Source: Limnoperna fortunei (lineage: Eukaryota > Mollusca > Bivalvia > Mytilida > Modiolidae). Taken from it: a stretch of DNA of 64,000 nt. The notes under the pieces are model-generated. The model searched no databases, was not told where the DNA came from, and worked only from the letters and a program-made list of their open reading frames with translations. Where the stretch lies: positions 113,714,545-113,778,544 of the forward strand of contig OX104111.1 of the NCBI GenBank assembly GCA_944474755.1, read 5' to 3'. Positions 1 through 12,129 of the stretch are shown here, in pieces; position 1 is the first letter of the stretch; each line of letters opens with the position of its first letter. The position numbers and the translations under genes are program-made.

Positions 1-1587
1 ATAAATGTAGAGTGAAGCACTCTTTGCCAAAAAATAGTCTCGAACTGACACCACTAAAGTTGAAAACAACAGTTTTGTTTATCTAAAAACGCAGTCGGCA
101 TTGTTTTTGACCTTTTGCTATTTATTATGAACGATTTTTCCATCATTTTGCCAGCTATATCTTGGGGTCCAGTTTTTATTGAGAAGTACCCAGAGAAAAT
201 AACGTCATTAACAATACTTAAATTATATTGTGTATGATGCTAATAGAGCAGTACATGCAATGCTTGCTTTTTTAGGTTAATGCAATAAGAAGAAAAGGAT
301 AAATAACTTCAAAATAGTAATTTTCACGACAGCTTTACGAATACTGTGGATCGTTTCGATAGCACCAACTAGCGACTGTGATACGATTAAACGTATAATG
401 ATAGTATCGTTCTTAAGTGCATTTGTCATAGCTTTGATTCTTATATATATATATTAGATGTGGAAAAATGTGTGAATAGGATTAAATGGATTTATATAAA
501 CACATTGACTAAGGTTTCCTTAATGGATGTAGAAGGTATGTATGTTTTTAAGTTGTAGTTGCATGCATTATTTGAAATCTAATTTTTTAAGTGAAATCCT
601 CAAAAGGTACATTGATGGGTCTGTTTATCGTGTCTTCACGTCATTTCAGCATGTTATTTCTATCATGTCATTACGGGTGACGTACAGAAATTTAGCATGC
701 AACTTCTGGCAAATTAATGTATGTAATATCATTTCTAGAAGATGCACTTCATATTGCCGTTCATCTGCGATGTAGGCTAGATAAGAACAGATTGTATAGA
801 ATGTTGAATAAAAAAGCCTCCAAAATACGAAAAATATCGAAGAAAACCGACCGAACAACAAGAGACGAAAGTCAATGGCCAATTACAAATCGGGACATAT
901 AATATTAACTGTTGAATAACTGAACAACTTTTAAACAAAATAGAATCCCGCATGCTCTTAAAACATCACTTCTATGACAAATCAGCTGAAACGGGATAAT
1001 TCGAGAAGCAAAAAACATTTATAATATATGAGGAAATAACAGTAATAGTGTATAGAAAATTTTGTTTTATGAATTATGGTATGTTCTTTCTGTAGGTTTA
1101 GCAAATAATCAATTATTAAATGAAACGTTATATAAATACTGAACGAAACCTTTCGTAAACCATATCGGATAATTTTGCAATTTTTTCCTATAAACCCATC
1201 TGAAAGAATAAAATACAGCATTTGTCAAAGCAATAGATGATCTGTGAAGTTGCATTAGGGCCAACAAGGCTAAAATAAATTTGTTTATGAATGTCGACAC
1301 GGATGTCTCAACGATATTAGCAGATGACAGAAATCCACATGAAAACTTGTACACCAATAATAAATAATATACGATATTTAACACCAACGCTTAGCGACAC
1401 TCATTTAATACTTCTCAATTCTATTTATAAATGTATATTTGCCTGTTTTTTTGCTTATCGTGAAACAGGAAAATGCATATTATATGTTTGTAAAAAAATG
1501 GCCGAGAAGTTGAAATATACCTACTAACTTACTCTAATACTTAACACTATTATGATAGAGTTAGACTTTTGGATAGAAATCCCGAAT
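1..1587 (+). repeat. Module M, copy 1
   Basis: Non-coding AT-rich module shared with 3741, 12130, 34152, 39247, 49133 and 62661. Landmarks are an old SINE 3' fragment at about 140-212, a stretch ending GACTGTGATACG at about 370-390, and a GTAGAAGGTATG stretch near 530. The longest reading frames are under 95 codons, are not kept in the other copies, and resemble nothing I recognise. Confidence 0.7.
140..212 (-). repeat. Old SINE 3' fragment inside module M
   Basis: The stretch around CCAGCTATATCTTGG and TCCAGTTTTTATTG matches the minus-strand 3' half of the SINE seen complete at 52060-52306. The same fragment lies in the other long M copies at about 3866-3925, 34366-34446, 39370-39430 and 62868-62930. 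It was therefore inserted before module M was multiplied and has spread with it. The tRNA-like head is missing in all. Confidence 0.6.
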
Positions 1588-1639
1588 GTAGATATGTATC
1601 ATCTCTCTTTTTCACACGTTAAGATTGGATCAATTTCAG

Positions 1640-2150
1640 CCTGTATTCCCATTGTATATTGTCACTGTATACCCGCGTTATATCGATCTTGTATACCAAC
1701 TTTATATAGCTGACACATAACTGCATTATATCGTTTGTATTTTACCGATGTACATCGTTTGCCAATACCGGCTTAATATCGTTCGGATATACCTCATATA
1801 TAGCGTTCTTGTTTAACTGCTGTATTAAATTTTTGTATGACCGCTTGATATCATTCATATATTCTGGCGTTATATATTTCTAAAACACCCGCTTTATATA
1901 GTTCTTGTATACCCACTTTATAAGGTTTTTGTGTGTCCGCTTTTTATCGTTCATGTATACCACAGTGATATCGTTCTTATATGCCCGCTTTCTTACTTAT
2001 TGTTCCTTTATAACCGCTTTATACTTATCCAGTGTAAAGCGGGTATACTTGTATACCCTATTTATATTGTTCTTTTATAGCCGCTATATATTTTTCGTTT
2101 ATGTCCAATGTATGTTGCTTTTTGTGTATTAGCTTTTCTACCGTTGGGTC
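1640..2150 (+). repeat. 24-bp minisatellite array A1
   Basis: Short diverged array of the 24-bp unit with core GTATACCCGCTTTATATCGT. A lead-in resembling GATAGGTACCATCTCTCTTT precedes it near 1590. An inverted unit makes a hairpin at 2015-2041: CGCTTTATACT, a 5-nt loop, then AGTGTAAAGCG. It runs directly into module N. The frame at 1905-2132 is a product of the 24-bp period. Confidence 0.75.
2015..2041. repeat. Strand-switch hairpin in array A1
   Basis: Arms CGCTTTATACT and AGTGTAAAGCG pair with one mismatch around the loop TATCC. This is a 24-bp unit placed head-to-head with its neighbour. The equivalent site in unit B (36261-36287) is a perfect 11-bp stem. Confidence 0.65.
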
Positions 2151-3740
2151 GTAAAACGGTTGTACACCATATCATTTCAATATTTTATATTATTAAGTAG
2201 CCACAGATGTGAAAGTAACATAGAAGAGTCTAAATGTCCCTAACGCTCTGGTTATAATCTGTCCAGAATATTGTAATAATACTGCAACTTCTAGATATGT
2301 TGATTTTATCTGAAAAGTAGTTTATTCTAATGGCGGCTTGAAACTGATAGCTATGATTATAATGGTCTTAAACTGCTTCATATGCCTTACGTTATCTTTA
2401 GAATACCTCTGTTGTTCTGGTTTTGTCTTATATATCTAGTTTGTACCACTTGAGCAAAAGATGGATGAGAACCTAAGTAAACAATTTGGAAAAGAAATTA
2501 TTTGAGTGTAGATCAATACTGTTAGATTTGTTCTATAATACTTATCTCAGGGCATTTACTGAAATATTATAAAGAACTGAACAACATGCTTGCCACTGGA
2601 CAAATTAAATCAATCAATACATAAACGTTTTTAAATATAAATAGAAAGTAGAAGAATTTTTAATGAGGAAAAGGCAAACAAAAAGATATATTTATCAGCA
2701 AGTCGTTAAGAAGTCTTGTTGCCAGTTTTAGTGTTTTTTATGTTAAATTTTGTGCAGTGATGCACTTATTCATTTGCTAACATACGTTTCTCCTTCGATG
2801 TTTTGTTAGAAAGGCATTACTATCGTTTCATATTGTTCCAATCTAAATAGAATTATTGAATAGTTTCTAACTTCCATAAAAATTCATGGGAGGATAGTAA
2901 ACTATATAAGCACAATGTACGTAAAAGATTACACTTAACCCTTTCTGGTGTTAAAAGTGTTTATGATATTTTACAATCCTCAAAAGGTATTTTTCAGATG
3001 TGAAGAAACACCGCTGAAAGGTTAATATGAATGTGTAAATTTGAAAATTTTTTACAATAAACAGTAAGTATTTCTTACGGTACTTGATACTCTATAGCAT
3101 TACAAAAGTATTGACTGCATAGAATATGGATAAATCTACATATGTTTATTCTGAGTGAATTTATTTTGCTTGCCAAAAGGAACTCTCTACTTAATAAGTA
3201 TTACCTATTTGAGTGCGTACGTATGATTAAAGTTGTGAAGTGGAATTCGCCAAGGTGTGATCGGCTCTGTTTAATATATAATAAGAATTGACATTTTTCA
3301 TTCCATTCTCAGCAGATTTATTCCTACACCATTAATCTTCAGAATTCATAGTATCTCTGTACTGAAAACATCATTTACATTCACTAAAAGAACACAAACT
3401 AAAAACAAACATATTGATAATTTAACAGGAGGCAAGTAGTTGTTCTCCTACTATCTTGTATTTTGGAAATTTAAAGTTTATTCAATGTAAAACCAATGTT
3501 TCTGTATTACTGACTAAAAACATATTAGCCTTTACAATCACCAGACAAAGCATACTATGGTACAGGGCCCATTTACAGTAGGTATGTGGTCATATAAATA
3601 ATTTACATAGAATATAAAAATATATAATCATTAACTATAATCTTGCGTTGCATTTACTACTCTAATATGTGTTTCATAAGAAAGTGATAGCAACCAAAGG
3701 AAGCCCCACTATTCGGAACCGAAACCTCCACTCCTTGTTA
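2150..3740 (+). repeat. Module N, copy 1 (internally shortened)
   Basis: AT-rich non-coding module following array A1. It shares its order with 36400-39246 (closest copy), and its later part with 31382-34151 and 60880-62660. It contains TTTTGTCTTATATATCTAG near 2423, which is the junction with the V-side DNA in the other copies. Relative to 36400-39246 it lacks about 1.2 kb after about 3605. No gene is visible. Confidence 0.7.
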
Positions 3741-6308
3741 AATAAATGTTGAGTCAAACACTCCTTGATAAGAGATAGATACGAACTGAGAACACTAAAG
3801 TTGACAACAACAGTTTTATTTATTTAGGTTTATATACAAAAAATTCTTCGCCTTCTAGTTTTCATATTCTTCAGCTATATCACGGCGCCCAGTCTTGATT
3901 GTAGGAGTACCTGAAGAAAACAACGTCATTAATAATACGTAATATCATGTATGATGCAATCGAGTAGTTAATAAAATGATTGCTTTTTTAGATTAAAGCA
4001 AACAGAAGATATGAATATTGTGAATCGATTCGATAGCACCAACTAGCGACTGTGATACGATTAAATGTATAAGGATAATATTTTTCTTAAGTGATTTTTT
4101 GGTGGCTTTGATTTGTATATACATTTTATGTGGAAAAAATGTTTGGAGAGGATTACATGATTTTTTTTACTCAAATTCACTGAGGTTCCCTTGATGGAGG
4201 TAGAAGGTATGTATGTTTATAAGTTGTATTTGCATGAAAGATTTGAAATCTAATTATTAAAGTGAAATCTAACAAATCTACATTGATGGGACTGTTTATC
4301 ATGTCTATTTGTCATGTCAGCATGCGATTTCTATCATATCATTACTGTTGAGGTAAATAAATTTAGCATGCGCCTTCTGTCAATACAATGCATGTAATAT
4401 CATTGATGGTAGACACATTCCATATAATTGTTCATCTTCGATGTAGGCTAGTTTTGAACTGATTATATAGACTGTTAAATAAAAAACACGCCTAAAAAGC
4501 AAAAAAAAACCGACTGAACAACAAGAGCCAAAAGTCAATGGACAATGACAAATCCGGATATATTATATAACTGTTGAAAAACTAAACAACTGGAAAACAA
4601 AATAGAATCTCGGATGCTCGTACACATTACTTCTATGACGAATGATCTCAAACCGGACAAGTCGAGAAGCGAAAAAAAAAGATAAATAACAGGAAAGGGT
4701 GTTAAGAAAATTTCGTTTTAAAAATTCTGAAATGTGCTTTCTGTAGGTTTAGCAAATAATCAATCACAAAAAATCAAACGATCTATGAATAAATACCTTT
4801 TGTAAAACATAGCGGATAATTTTACTCTTTTAACCCTATAAACTCATCTTAAGAATAAAGTACTGTGAGCCTGTATTTGTCGAGTACTAAATGTTCGCTG
4901 AAGTCGTATTTGGGCCAACAAGTCCAAATAAATTTGTTTCTGAATTTCGACATGAATGCCACAACGTTATTAGCAACAACACATGACAGAAATGTACCTG
5001 AACCATTTGAGAAATATAACAAATTGTACAACAATAACAAATAAGAGACACTTCATTTAAAATTTTGTAATACTACTGTTGAACGATTTTCCCAGATGTT
5101 TTATTTTATTTTCAATAACAATGCTCTCATTCCGGTGCATATGTAAAGTTGGGAAGTCAATTCATATTGGCGTAATGCATCCATAAAAGGTATAACTTTA
5201 CTATTTTTGAGTTCGTTTTTGTATATCGTTTTAAGTTTGTCTGAATGTTCATTTGCTAGACCGTTTGTTCATCCGCCCACATTCACAAAACAAGTAAATA
5301 GAAACTTATTTCAGATAGTACACTAAAGGAAATTTATATTTTAGTATTTCATATTTGACAAACCTCCATTTACGTTTTTGTAACATATTTCACTCGTGGT
5401 TATACATGAACATTTGTTCTTTTTTTTGTTAGCTTTTATACCAACAAATTTCAATCAACTAACCAACTCACATACTGCTGTTATGAAAGCGGGAGGTTTG
5501 GCATGCCATACAATCTGGTTTTTACCACCATTTCTTTTGAAATGCCTTTACCTATTCAATGGCATTATTGTTGTATCTGTTTATGTTTATTGATTCTGGA
5601 GTTTACTGGTTTCTCCCACTTTGATTTGTGGATTGTTTCTTTTAACAGTTTCCTTGGTGTTCGGTTTATTGGTATTACCTTCATTTAATAACCATGCAGT
5701 TTTTATTCCTCTTCACCAGTTTAATAAACAACATGTATCACAACACAATTTTGACCTCGTAAAACAAAATGCATGGCATGCTTTGCGAATACACGTAGAT
5801 CGTTAATTCTACCAAACGTGATAATAAAATATAACTTGTAGCGTTTGAGCAACCTGACATCAGTGTGAAATTATTGTGAAATAAATCCTTACTCCTAAAA
5901 GTACATATATGTTATTTATACGATAATCAATTGCACATAGTTACAATATTTGCAATATTCACGCACGATGCGTAATTGATAAATTTGTTGATTTCATGTA
6001 CATTGACTATTGATTTACATATCACTGAAAATTTCGAGGTACTTTTTGAATATTCTTGAGCATTAGATTTACTAGCGACGTCGTTAAGGAATTCTTTGTG
6101 ACATCACTTCTCTGTGATTAACCAGAATTTATTTCAATCAGTATTCCCCATATTTCATCACCTGTCAACGTAGCTTAAGTGCTATAGGTGCTTATATATT
6201 AACTATTGTTTTGAGCATCAAAGTTAACAAAAATATAAATGTATATTTGCATGTTGTTTCTCATTAACCTATTTATTTGGTTTTTTTTTGGTAAATGAGT
6301 TGTAAAAT
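3741..6308 (+). repeat. Module M, copy 2 (long form)
   Basis: Long form of M, closest to 39247-41676. It has roughly 1.2 kb (about 5060-6225) not present in copy 1, between the stretch AAATTTGTTTCTGAATTTCG and the lead-in to the next array. Frames at 5396-5593, 5503-5688 and 5621-5806 overlap one another, use different frames and are interrupted in the unit B copy, so I do not call them genes. Confidence 0.7.
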
Positions 6309-7320
6309 AGATAGACCATAGATAGGTACCATGTCTCTTTTTCACACGAGATGCATGAAGCAATTTGGCCTGTCCGTTAAATGTCTTATCAATGAAGTTT
6401 ACATGACTACTTTAGGTTTGCTTTTATACTTTTATCAGATGACCTAAACCGCTTTGAATCTTTATTCGAACGTGTATACCTATTCTATGTTATGGGTGTT
6501 TACCCGCTTTGTATCGCAATTTTACAACGGATCTATATAATTGTTCTATGTTCGCTGTCTTACTTTCGTGTCTAAATGCTTTATAACGTACGTTTACATT
6601 CGATTTATTTTATATCAGCTTGATATCGTTTCCGTATACCATCTTTATATTCTTGTATACTCGATTTATACTGTTCATGTATGCCGCTTTATTTTGTAAG
6701 TGTCTACACATTTTATATCGTTCGTGTATATTTATTCGATATTGTTCGTTTGTACCAACTTTATACTGCTTTTGCATTCCGTTTTATAACGTTCGTTTAC
6801 ACACTCTTTCTATCGTTCGTAATAATCAGCCAAAATGGTTTTGTACACGCACTTTATATAGTTCTTGTCTACATTCTTTGTATCGTTCGTATATATCTGT
6901 TATATCGATTTTGTATACCTACTTTATATCGTTCACGTATTCCCAGTATATGTTGTTTGTGTATACTTGCTTTATATCGATCTTGTATTACCGCTTTATA
7001 TTGTTGACACATAACTGCTTTATATCGTTTGTATTTTCCCGATTTTCGTTTGCATTTACCGTCTTAATAACGTTCGGATATACCTCCCTTTTATCATACC
7101 TTAACCACTGTATTTATCTTTCGTATAACCACTTTATATCGTTCATATATACCGGCGATAGTAATTTCTAGCACGCCGCTTTATATAGTTCTTGTATACC
7201 CGCTTATAAGGTTTTGCGTGCCCGCTTTTTATTTGTTGTGTATTCCATTGTAATATCGTTCATATATGCCCACTTTCTTTCGTTTAATATTGTTCCTGTA
7301 TACCCGCTCCATACTGCTCC

Positions 7321-7360
7321 AATATATAGCGGGTATATTCTTCCAGTATACACGCTTTAT
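7321..7360. repeat. Inverted 24-bp unit (strand switch) in array A2
   Basis: The motif AGCGGGTATATTC appears on the plus strand here, the reverse complement of the usual unit, followed at once by a normally oriented GTATACACGCTTTATAC. The matching place in unit B is about 42660-42700. Confidence 0.6.
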
Positions 7361-7940
7361 ACTGTTCTTTTATACCCGCTTATATTTTTCGTTTTATGCC
7401 CAATTATGTTGTTTTTGGGTACCAGCTTTATATCGTTCGTTTCTACACGTTTTATACCGTATGTATCTATACTTTTTATATCGTTCTTAGAGATTCGCTT
7501 GACATCGTAATTCTATAATCACTTTATATCTTTGATGTAATCTTGCTTTATACCGTTCGTATATACCCGTGTATACCCGTTTGACATCGTTCGTTACAGT
7601 CGCATCAACATTTGTTGCACTCTAACTTTATATAGTTGGTGCCTCCAAGCTTTATCTCGCTCGTTTACCTCCTTTTTCTTTCGTTTATTTATACAGTTTT
7701 ATATCTTTCTTGTGTACCTGCTCTAGATCGTTCGAATATTTCTTCTGTATATCGTTTATATCGTTTGCGGTTGAGGGCTTAATATCTTTCCGGTTTGCCT
7801 ACTTTATAGCGTTCGTGTTAAACCACTCTGTGTTTTATTGTATAACCACTTTATATCGTTTGTACATACCAGTTTGTTTTTTAAACTGGAGTATAGCCGC
7901 ATTTTAAATGTTTTTGTGTATACGATTTTGATTGCTGGTT

Positions 7941-8193
7941 TTGTTTGTTTTGTTTGGATGTTGTTTAACGTCACTTTCAGGAATTTGTTTCAGCTGTATC
8001 ATGGCGTCCAGTTTTTATTGGAGGAAAGCCGGAGTACCCAGAGGAAATTCCCGACCTTCTGTAGGAAAACTGGCAATCCTTGTCTATTAAGATTTGCAGT
8101 CAAACGCACCCTGCCCGCAGTGAGGTTCGAACCCGCAATTTCAGTGTTGACCATATGATCAATAGCAGACGAACTACCTTAATCACTCGGCCC
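7941..8193 (-). mobile_element. tRNA-derived SINE in array A2
   Basis: Minus-strand SINE of about 250 bp. The tRNA-like head lies at high coordinates, with box B-like GGTTCGAACCTC read on the minus strand near 8123-8134. The body carries GGCGTCCAG-type and CCCGCAGTGAGG motifs, and the tail is T-rich on the plus strand at 7941-7955. The head is truncated at about 8193. It is present at the same place in unit B (43263-43523), so it was inserted before the long units separated. It resembles SINEs reported from bivalves (V-SINE/RUDI-type); the family name is not confirmed. Confidence 0.75.
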
Positions 8194-10177
8194 TTTATTT
8201 TTGGTATGTGCCCGATTTCTAACAGTCTTGTCTAAACGCTTATTGTCATGCGTGAATAACCACGTTATATAGTTGTTTAATTCCGGCTTGTTATCCTTTT
8301 TTTGCTGCTATATATCGTTCTTATATGCAAGCTTTATGCTCTTCTTATAAACCAGCTTTATTTTATTCTAGTTTGCCCAAGTTATACTATTCTTATAAAC
8401 CAGCTGGAAATCGTTCGAACATTTCCGCTTGGTATTGTTCATTTATGTCCACTTTATATGGCTTGTGTATACCCGCTTAATATCTGTTTAACAATCCTCT
8501 TAAATAGTTTGAGTACACTCACTTGATAAATTTCGGGTCCTAACGCTTTGTATCGTTTGTGTGCATACTCTTTATACCGTTTTATACCCGTTTTATACTC
8601 TCGTATCGTTCGCTGTATATGGATTGTGTATACCCTCTTTATATCGTTCACGTATACTCGATGCATATCGTTTTTGTATACCCGCTTATATCGACCTTGT
8701 ATACCCAATGTATATTGTTTACGTATACTCGCTTCATATCGTTCGTATTTTTGTCTATGCCGGTTTTATATCGTTCGTGTATACCTCCTTTTAGCGTTTG
8801 AGTTTACTAGTTATATGCATTTATGGTTTAACTGCTTGATAGCGTTCATATATACCAGCGTTATATCATTCTAAAAAACTCGCTAAGAATCGTTCTTGAA
8901 TACCCGCTTTACAAGCTTCTTTTATGCGCGCTTTTTATCGTTATTGTATTCTTGCTATTGTATACTCGCATGATATCGTTCTATATGCGCTTTCTAATTT
9001 CCGTTCATTCCCGTTTTCCTAAGTTCGTGTTTACAAGCGTGATATAGTAAGTGCATGGCCGCTTTATATACCCGTTTTATATTGTTTTTCTATGTCCAAT
9101 TTATATTGTTCTTGAATGCCAGCATTATTTCGCACGTCTACACGTTTTATATAGTTAGTGTCTACACTCGTTATATCGTTAGAGTACATTCACTTTATAT
9201 GATTCGTTTAAACCCGCTTGATATCGTTGCTATTTACCCGCGTTTGTTTCGTTCGTATACATTTGCTTTATATCGAGTGTGTATACCCGTTCTGCATCTT
9301 TCACGTACACCCACTGTATATCGTTTGTTTATACTCGCTTGATATCGTTGTTGTATAACAATATATATAGTTCGTGTTTACCCCCTTTAGTCTTTTGTGC
9401 ATATCCGATTTATATAGTTTGTTCCTTTTCCTTGTGTTATCGTTCCTTTTTACCTTCTATGCCGATTTATGTTGTTCTTGTATACCAGCTTTATGTCTTT
9501 CATGTATTCCTGTTTCATATTGTTCCATCATGTCTTTAGTGCCTAAACGTGTTTAGTGTCTATACGTTTTATCGTAGGTGTCTACACATTTGCTATCGCT
9601 TGGTATCCGCTACATTTCGTTCGTTTATACCCACTTTATATTGTAATTATATTCCGCTTTTATATCGTTCGTGTTTATCCGGTTATATAAATTTACGCCT
9701 TATAATTTTCGCTGATACAAGCTTTATATCGTTCGCGTATACACTTGTTTATCGTTCGTGTGTACATTTTGATAAGTACACTGTACAACAATTATTCTAT
9801 GATACACAAACCTATAGTTCGTATACCTCTTTTTACAATTTTACTAAACAATTAGGGTTGAATTTGGGAAGTCAGGACTTTACACTGTCAGTCGTTATCT
9901 CCCCAATATCTTGCTGAGGGCAACTCTTGAATTATATGTGCACAATTATTATAAGGATGAGAGTACTACGTAAGGCTCTTTGGAAACATACCTTAGTTTT
10001 CATATCTCGATTCAGATTCGTATTTTTATTCAGAAAACATAAATCAAGATTTGCAATCGTGACTTGACTTTCGAGTATGGTTGTTTGGTCTGTTGCCATT
10101 CTTTAATTCATCAGCCTTATTCCATGTGACTGTTTAATTGAACAAGGTGTCAAAACCGTATCATTTTAAATAAATAT

Positions 10178-10370
10178 GGGGGCCTCGGTGCCAGAGTGTT
10201 AAATGCAGTTAATCATGTTCTACTGATCATGTGGTCTGTTAACATTAAGGTTGTGTTTGAGTCTATGTCCTGGTACTCCTACTTCCCTCCTTCCCCAAAA
10301 AACTGGACGCCATGATATAGCTGACGACTGTTCAAAATGTCTCATAAATCACCCTTCAAACAAATAAGAA
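10178..10370 (+). mobile_element. tRNA-derived SINE, decayed
   Basis: Starts with GGGGGCCTCGGTGCCAGAG, a mutated form of the SINE head GGCCTCGGTGGCCGAGTGG, and continues with GATCATGTGGTCTGTTAACA. The 3' half has AAAACTGGACGCCATGATAT, and the tail is CAAACAAATAAG. The box B region is degenerate. It is shared with 47442-47632 at the same place in unit B, so it is older than the unit duplication. Confidence 0.75.
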
Positions 10371-11149
10371 ATAAATACAGTCTTTCTTTATGAATAACGT
10401 TTTAGGTCTACAACGAAAACATGTATATGCACATAATTACAATTTTAGAAGTTGAGCAAAATGTATTTGTGCTAGCTTTTTTTGTGGCACTAAATATTTT
10501 ATGAGAAGACCAGGTTTTACAAAATGCATATTATTTGTATAATCAGCAAACAAATATCGTATATGATAATGTAAGAAATAATCTTTAAAAATCTTTAAGC
10601 ATCTTGGCAACTTCTAAATGCGCAAAAACACTAATATATGTATTTAGTTTCTACAGTCAAAACTTCATTTTAGTCTGTCAGAATCCAATATTGAATAGAG
10701 GTTTATTTGGTCGTAGACCAGTCATAATTTGTTGCACTGAAAATAAATACTAGTTTTTACGATGTTCTCGTGGTATGTGATCTAAATTAAACATTGAACT
10801 TAATGAACTTTTTGACGCACAAATATGTCCTTATAGGTGAATTTTTTAAACAATAGTAAAAGGACGTATTCGTCCGTCTATCCTTTATAATAGAAGATCG
10901 TGTTACATCGTTAAATCTTTAAGAAACAAAGAAAAACAAGACATTTAAATTTGTACTAAGATATAATCTGTTCGAAATACATTAAAACGGTCATTTAATC
11001 AAATCACCTGTTTCTTTTCATTCTTTTCTAACTACAATAGTTTAGAATTTTTGTTCCATCAATGTTGTCCTAATTTCATGACATACCTTTGAAACGCTAG
11101 CACCACTAAAAGTTGTATTTATTTGTTTTAACTCATATTTCATTTCATA

Positions 11150-11830
11150 TTTTTTTCTACTGAAAATATGATCTTTCAAGTTAGTAGTCTTCAATCTTGA
11201 ACTTGTCCAAATCTCTGTTATTTCAAATACTTGCAATCTTTTAAAACATTTCTAGTTTAACATAAGTTTGTAATACAAAATAAAAGTACATTCAAGCGCA
11301 TCGTATAAAGCCATGTCTAGTTACTCAGGATTTATAATCTGTGTAAACGTTTTAAAAAACAGATCACATTAAGATCTATTTATATGTTGAATACGATGCC
11401 AATAAATAAAAAAAACAATGTATGTTTATAAGCCCAAACGTTTTACTTTTAAGAAAATCTTTGATCACAGTGCAAAATCCAAATGTGTTGTAAAGCATGG
11501 CTACTGTAAAAAAAAACAACTCACTACTTTATAAATAAGGATGTTTCTTTTCTGGTAAAATTTATATCGTAGTGACATCAAAAGAAACAGATCTGTCAGA
11601 TAATTGGCGTACAAATGGGGCAAACTCAAATGAAATTAGGATCCACTGCAACAACAGTCAGCAATAAACCATAATGCACAATGCACATATACACCTTTCA
11701 TTGCATATGTTATCAATTGAAAATATGAATATTTCAAGTTAGTAGTCTTCGATCTTGAACTTGTCCAAACCTCTATTATTCCAAATACTTGCAAGCGTTT
11801 AAAACAATTCTTGTCTAACATTATTTTGTC
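11150..11830 (+). repeat. Internal direct duplication in module T
   Basis: About 100 bp around GAAAATATGA, AAGTTAGTAGTCTTC and CTTGAACTTGTCCAAA is present at about 11160-11262 and again at about 11718-11820, a period near 560 bp. The same pair is found in unit B at about 48423 and 48980. The duplication therefore predates the separation of the two long units. Confidence 0.7.
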
Positions 11831-12129
11831 AAATTAAATTCTATTCAAGCGCATTGTATACAGTTCTATTACATGTCTATTTACTCAGCATTCATTATCT
11901 GTTTAAACTTTAAAAGAAACGATCCAATTGAGACCTGTTATATATGTTGAAGACCAATCACGTAAATGGAAACAATGTACGTTGATAAGGGCAAACGTTT
12001 TATTTTTTACAAAATCTTTTATCACAGTGCAAAATCCTAATATGTTGTAAACCATGCTACTGTAAAAAAACAGCAACTCTCTACTCTATAAACAAGGATG
12101 TTTCGTTTCAGATTACATTTATATTGTCT

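Larger units (their letters stand above)
6420..9785 (+). repeat. 24-bp minisatellite array A2 (about 3.4 kb)
   Basis: One of the two longest arrays in the window, with core GTATACCCGCTTTATATCGT repeated with heavy divergence and some units of altered length. The lead-in near 6315 reads GATAGGTACCATGTCTCTTT. A SINE is embedded at 7941-8193 and an inverted unit lies at 7321-7360. Many frames of up to 183 codons translate as 8-residue repeats in several frames on both strands, which is expected from a 24-bp period and is not evidence of protein coding. Confidence 0.85.
9785..12129 (+). repeat. Module T, copy 1
   Basis: Array-exit module starting near TGTACAACAATTATTCTATG. It aligns with 47045-49132 over its whole length and with 19105-19524 over its first 400 bp. 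It contains a SINE (10178-10370) and an internal direct duplication: AAGTTAGTAGTCTTC recurs at about 11179 and 11738 with the DNA following each. No gene is visible; minus-strand frames at 11042-11236 and 11636-11821 are simply the two copies of this duplication. Confidence 0.75.

Noticed and set aside
5396..5806. Three overlapping plus-strand frames in module M
   Set aside because: Different frames, no shared motif, and interrupted by a deletion in the homologous module at about 41138.
6620..7171. 183-codon open frame, longest of many in the arrays
   Set aside because: It is a direct translation of the 24-bp unit. Overlapping frames on both strands are also open, and the frame is shifted or stopped in the matching array of unit B. 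No signal of coding.
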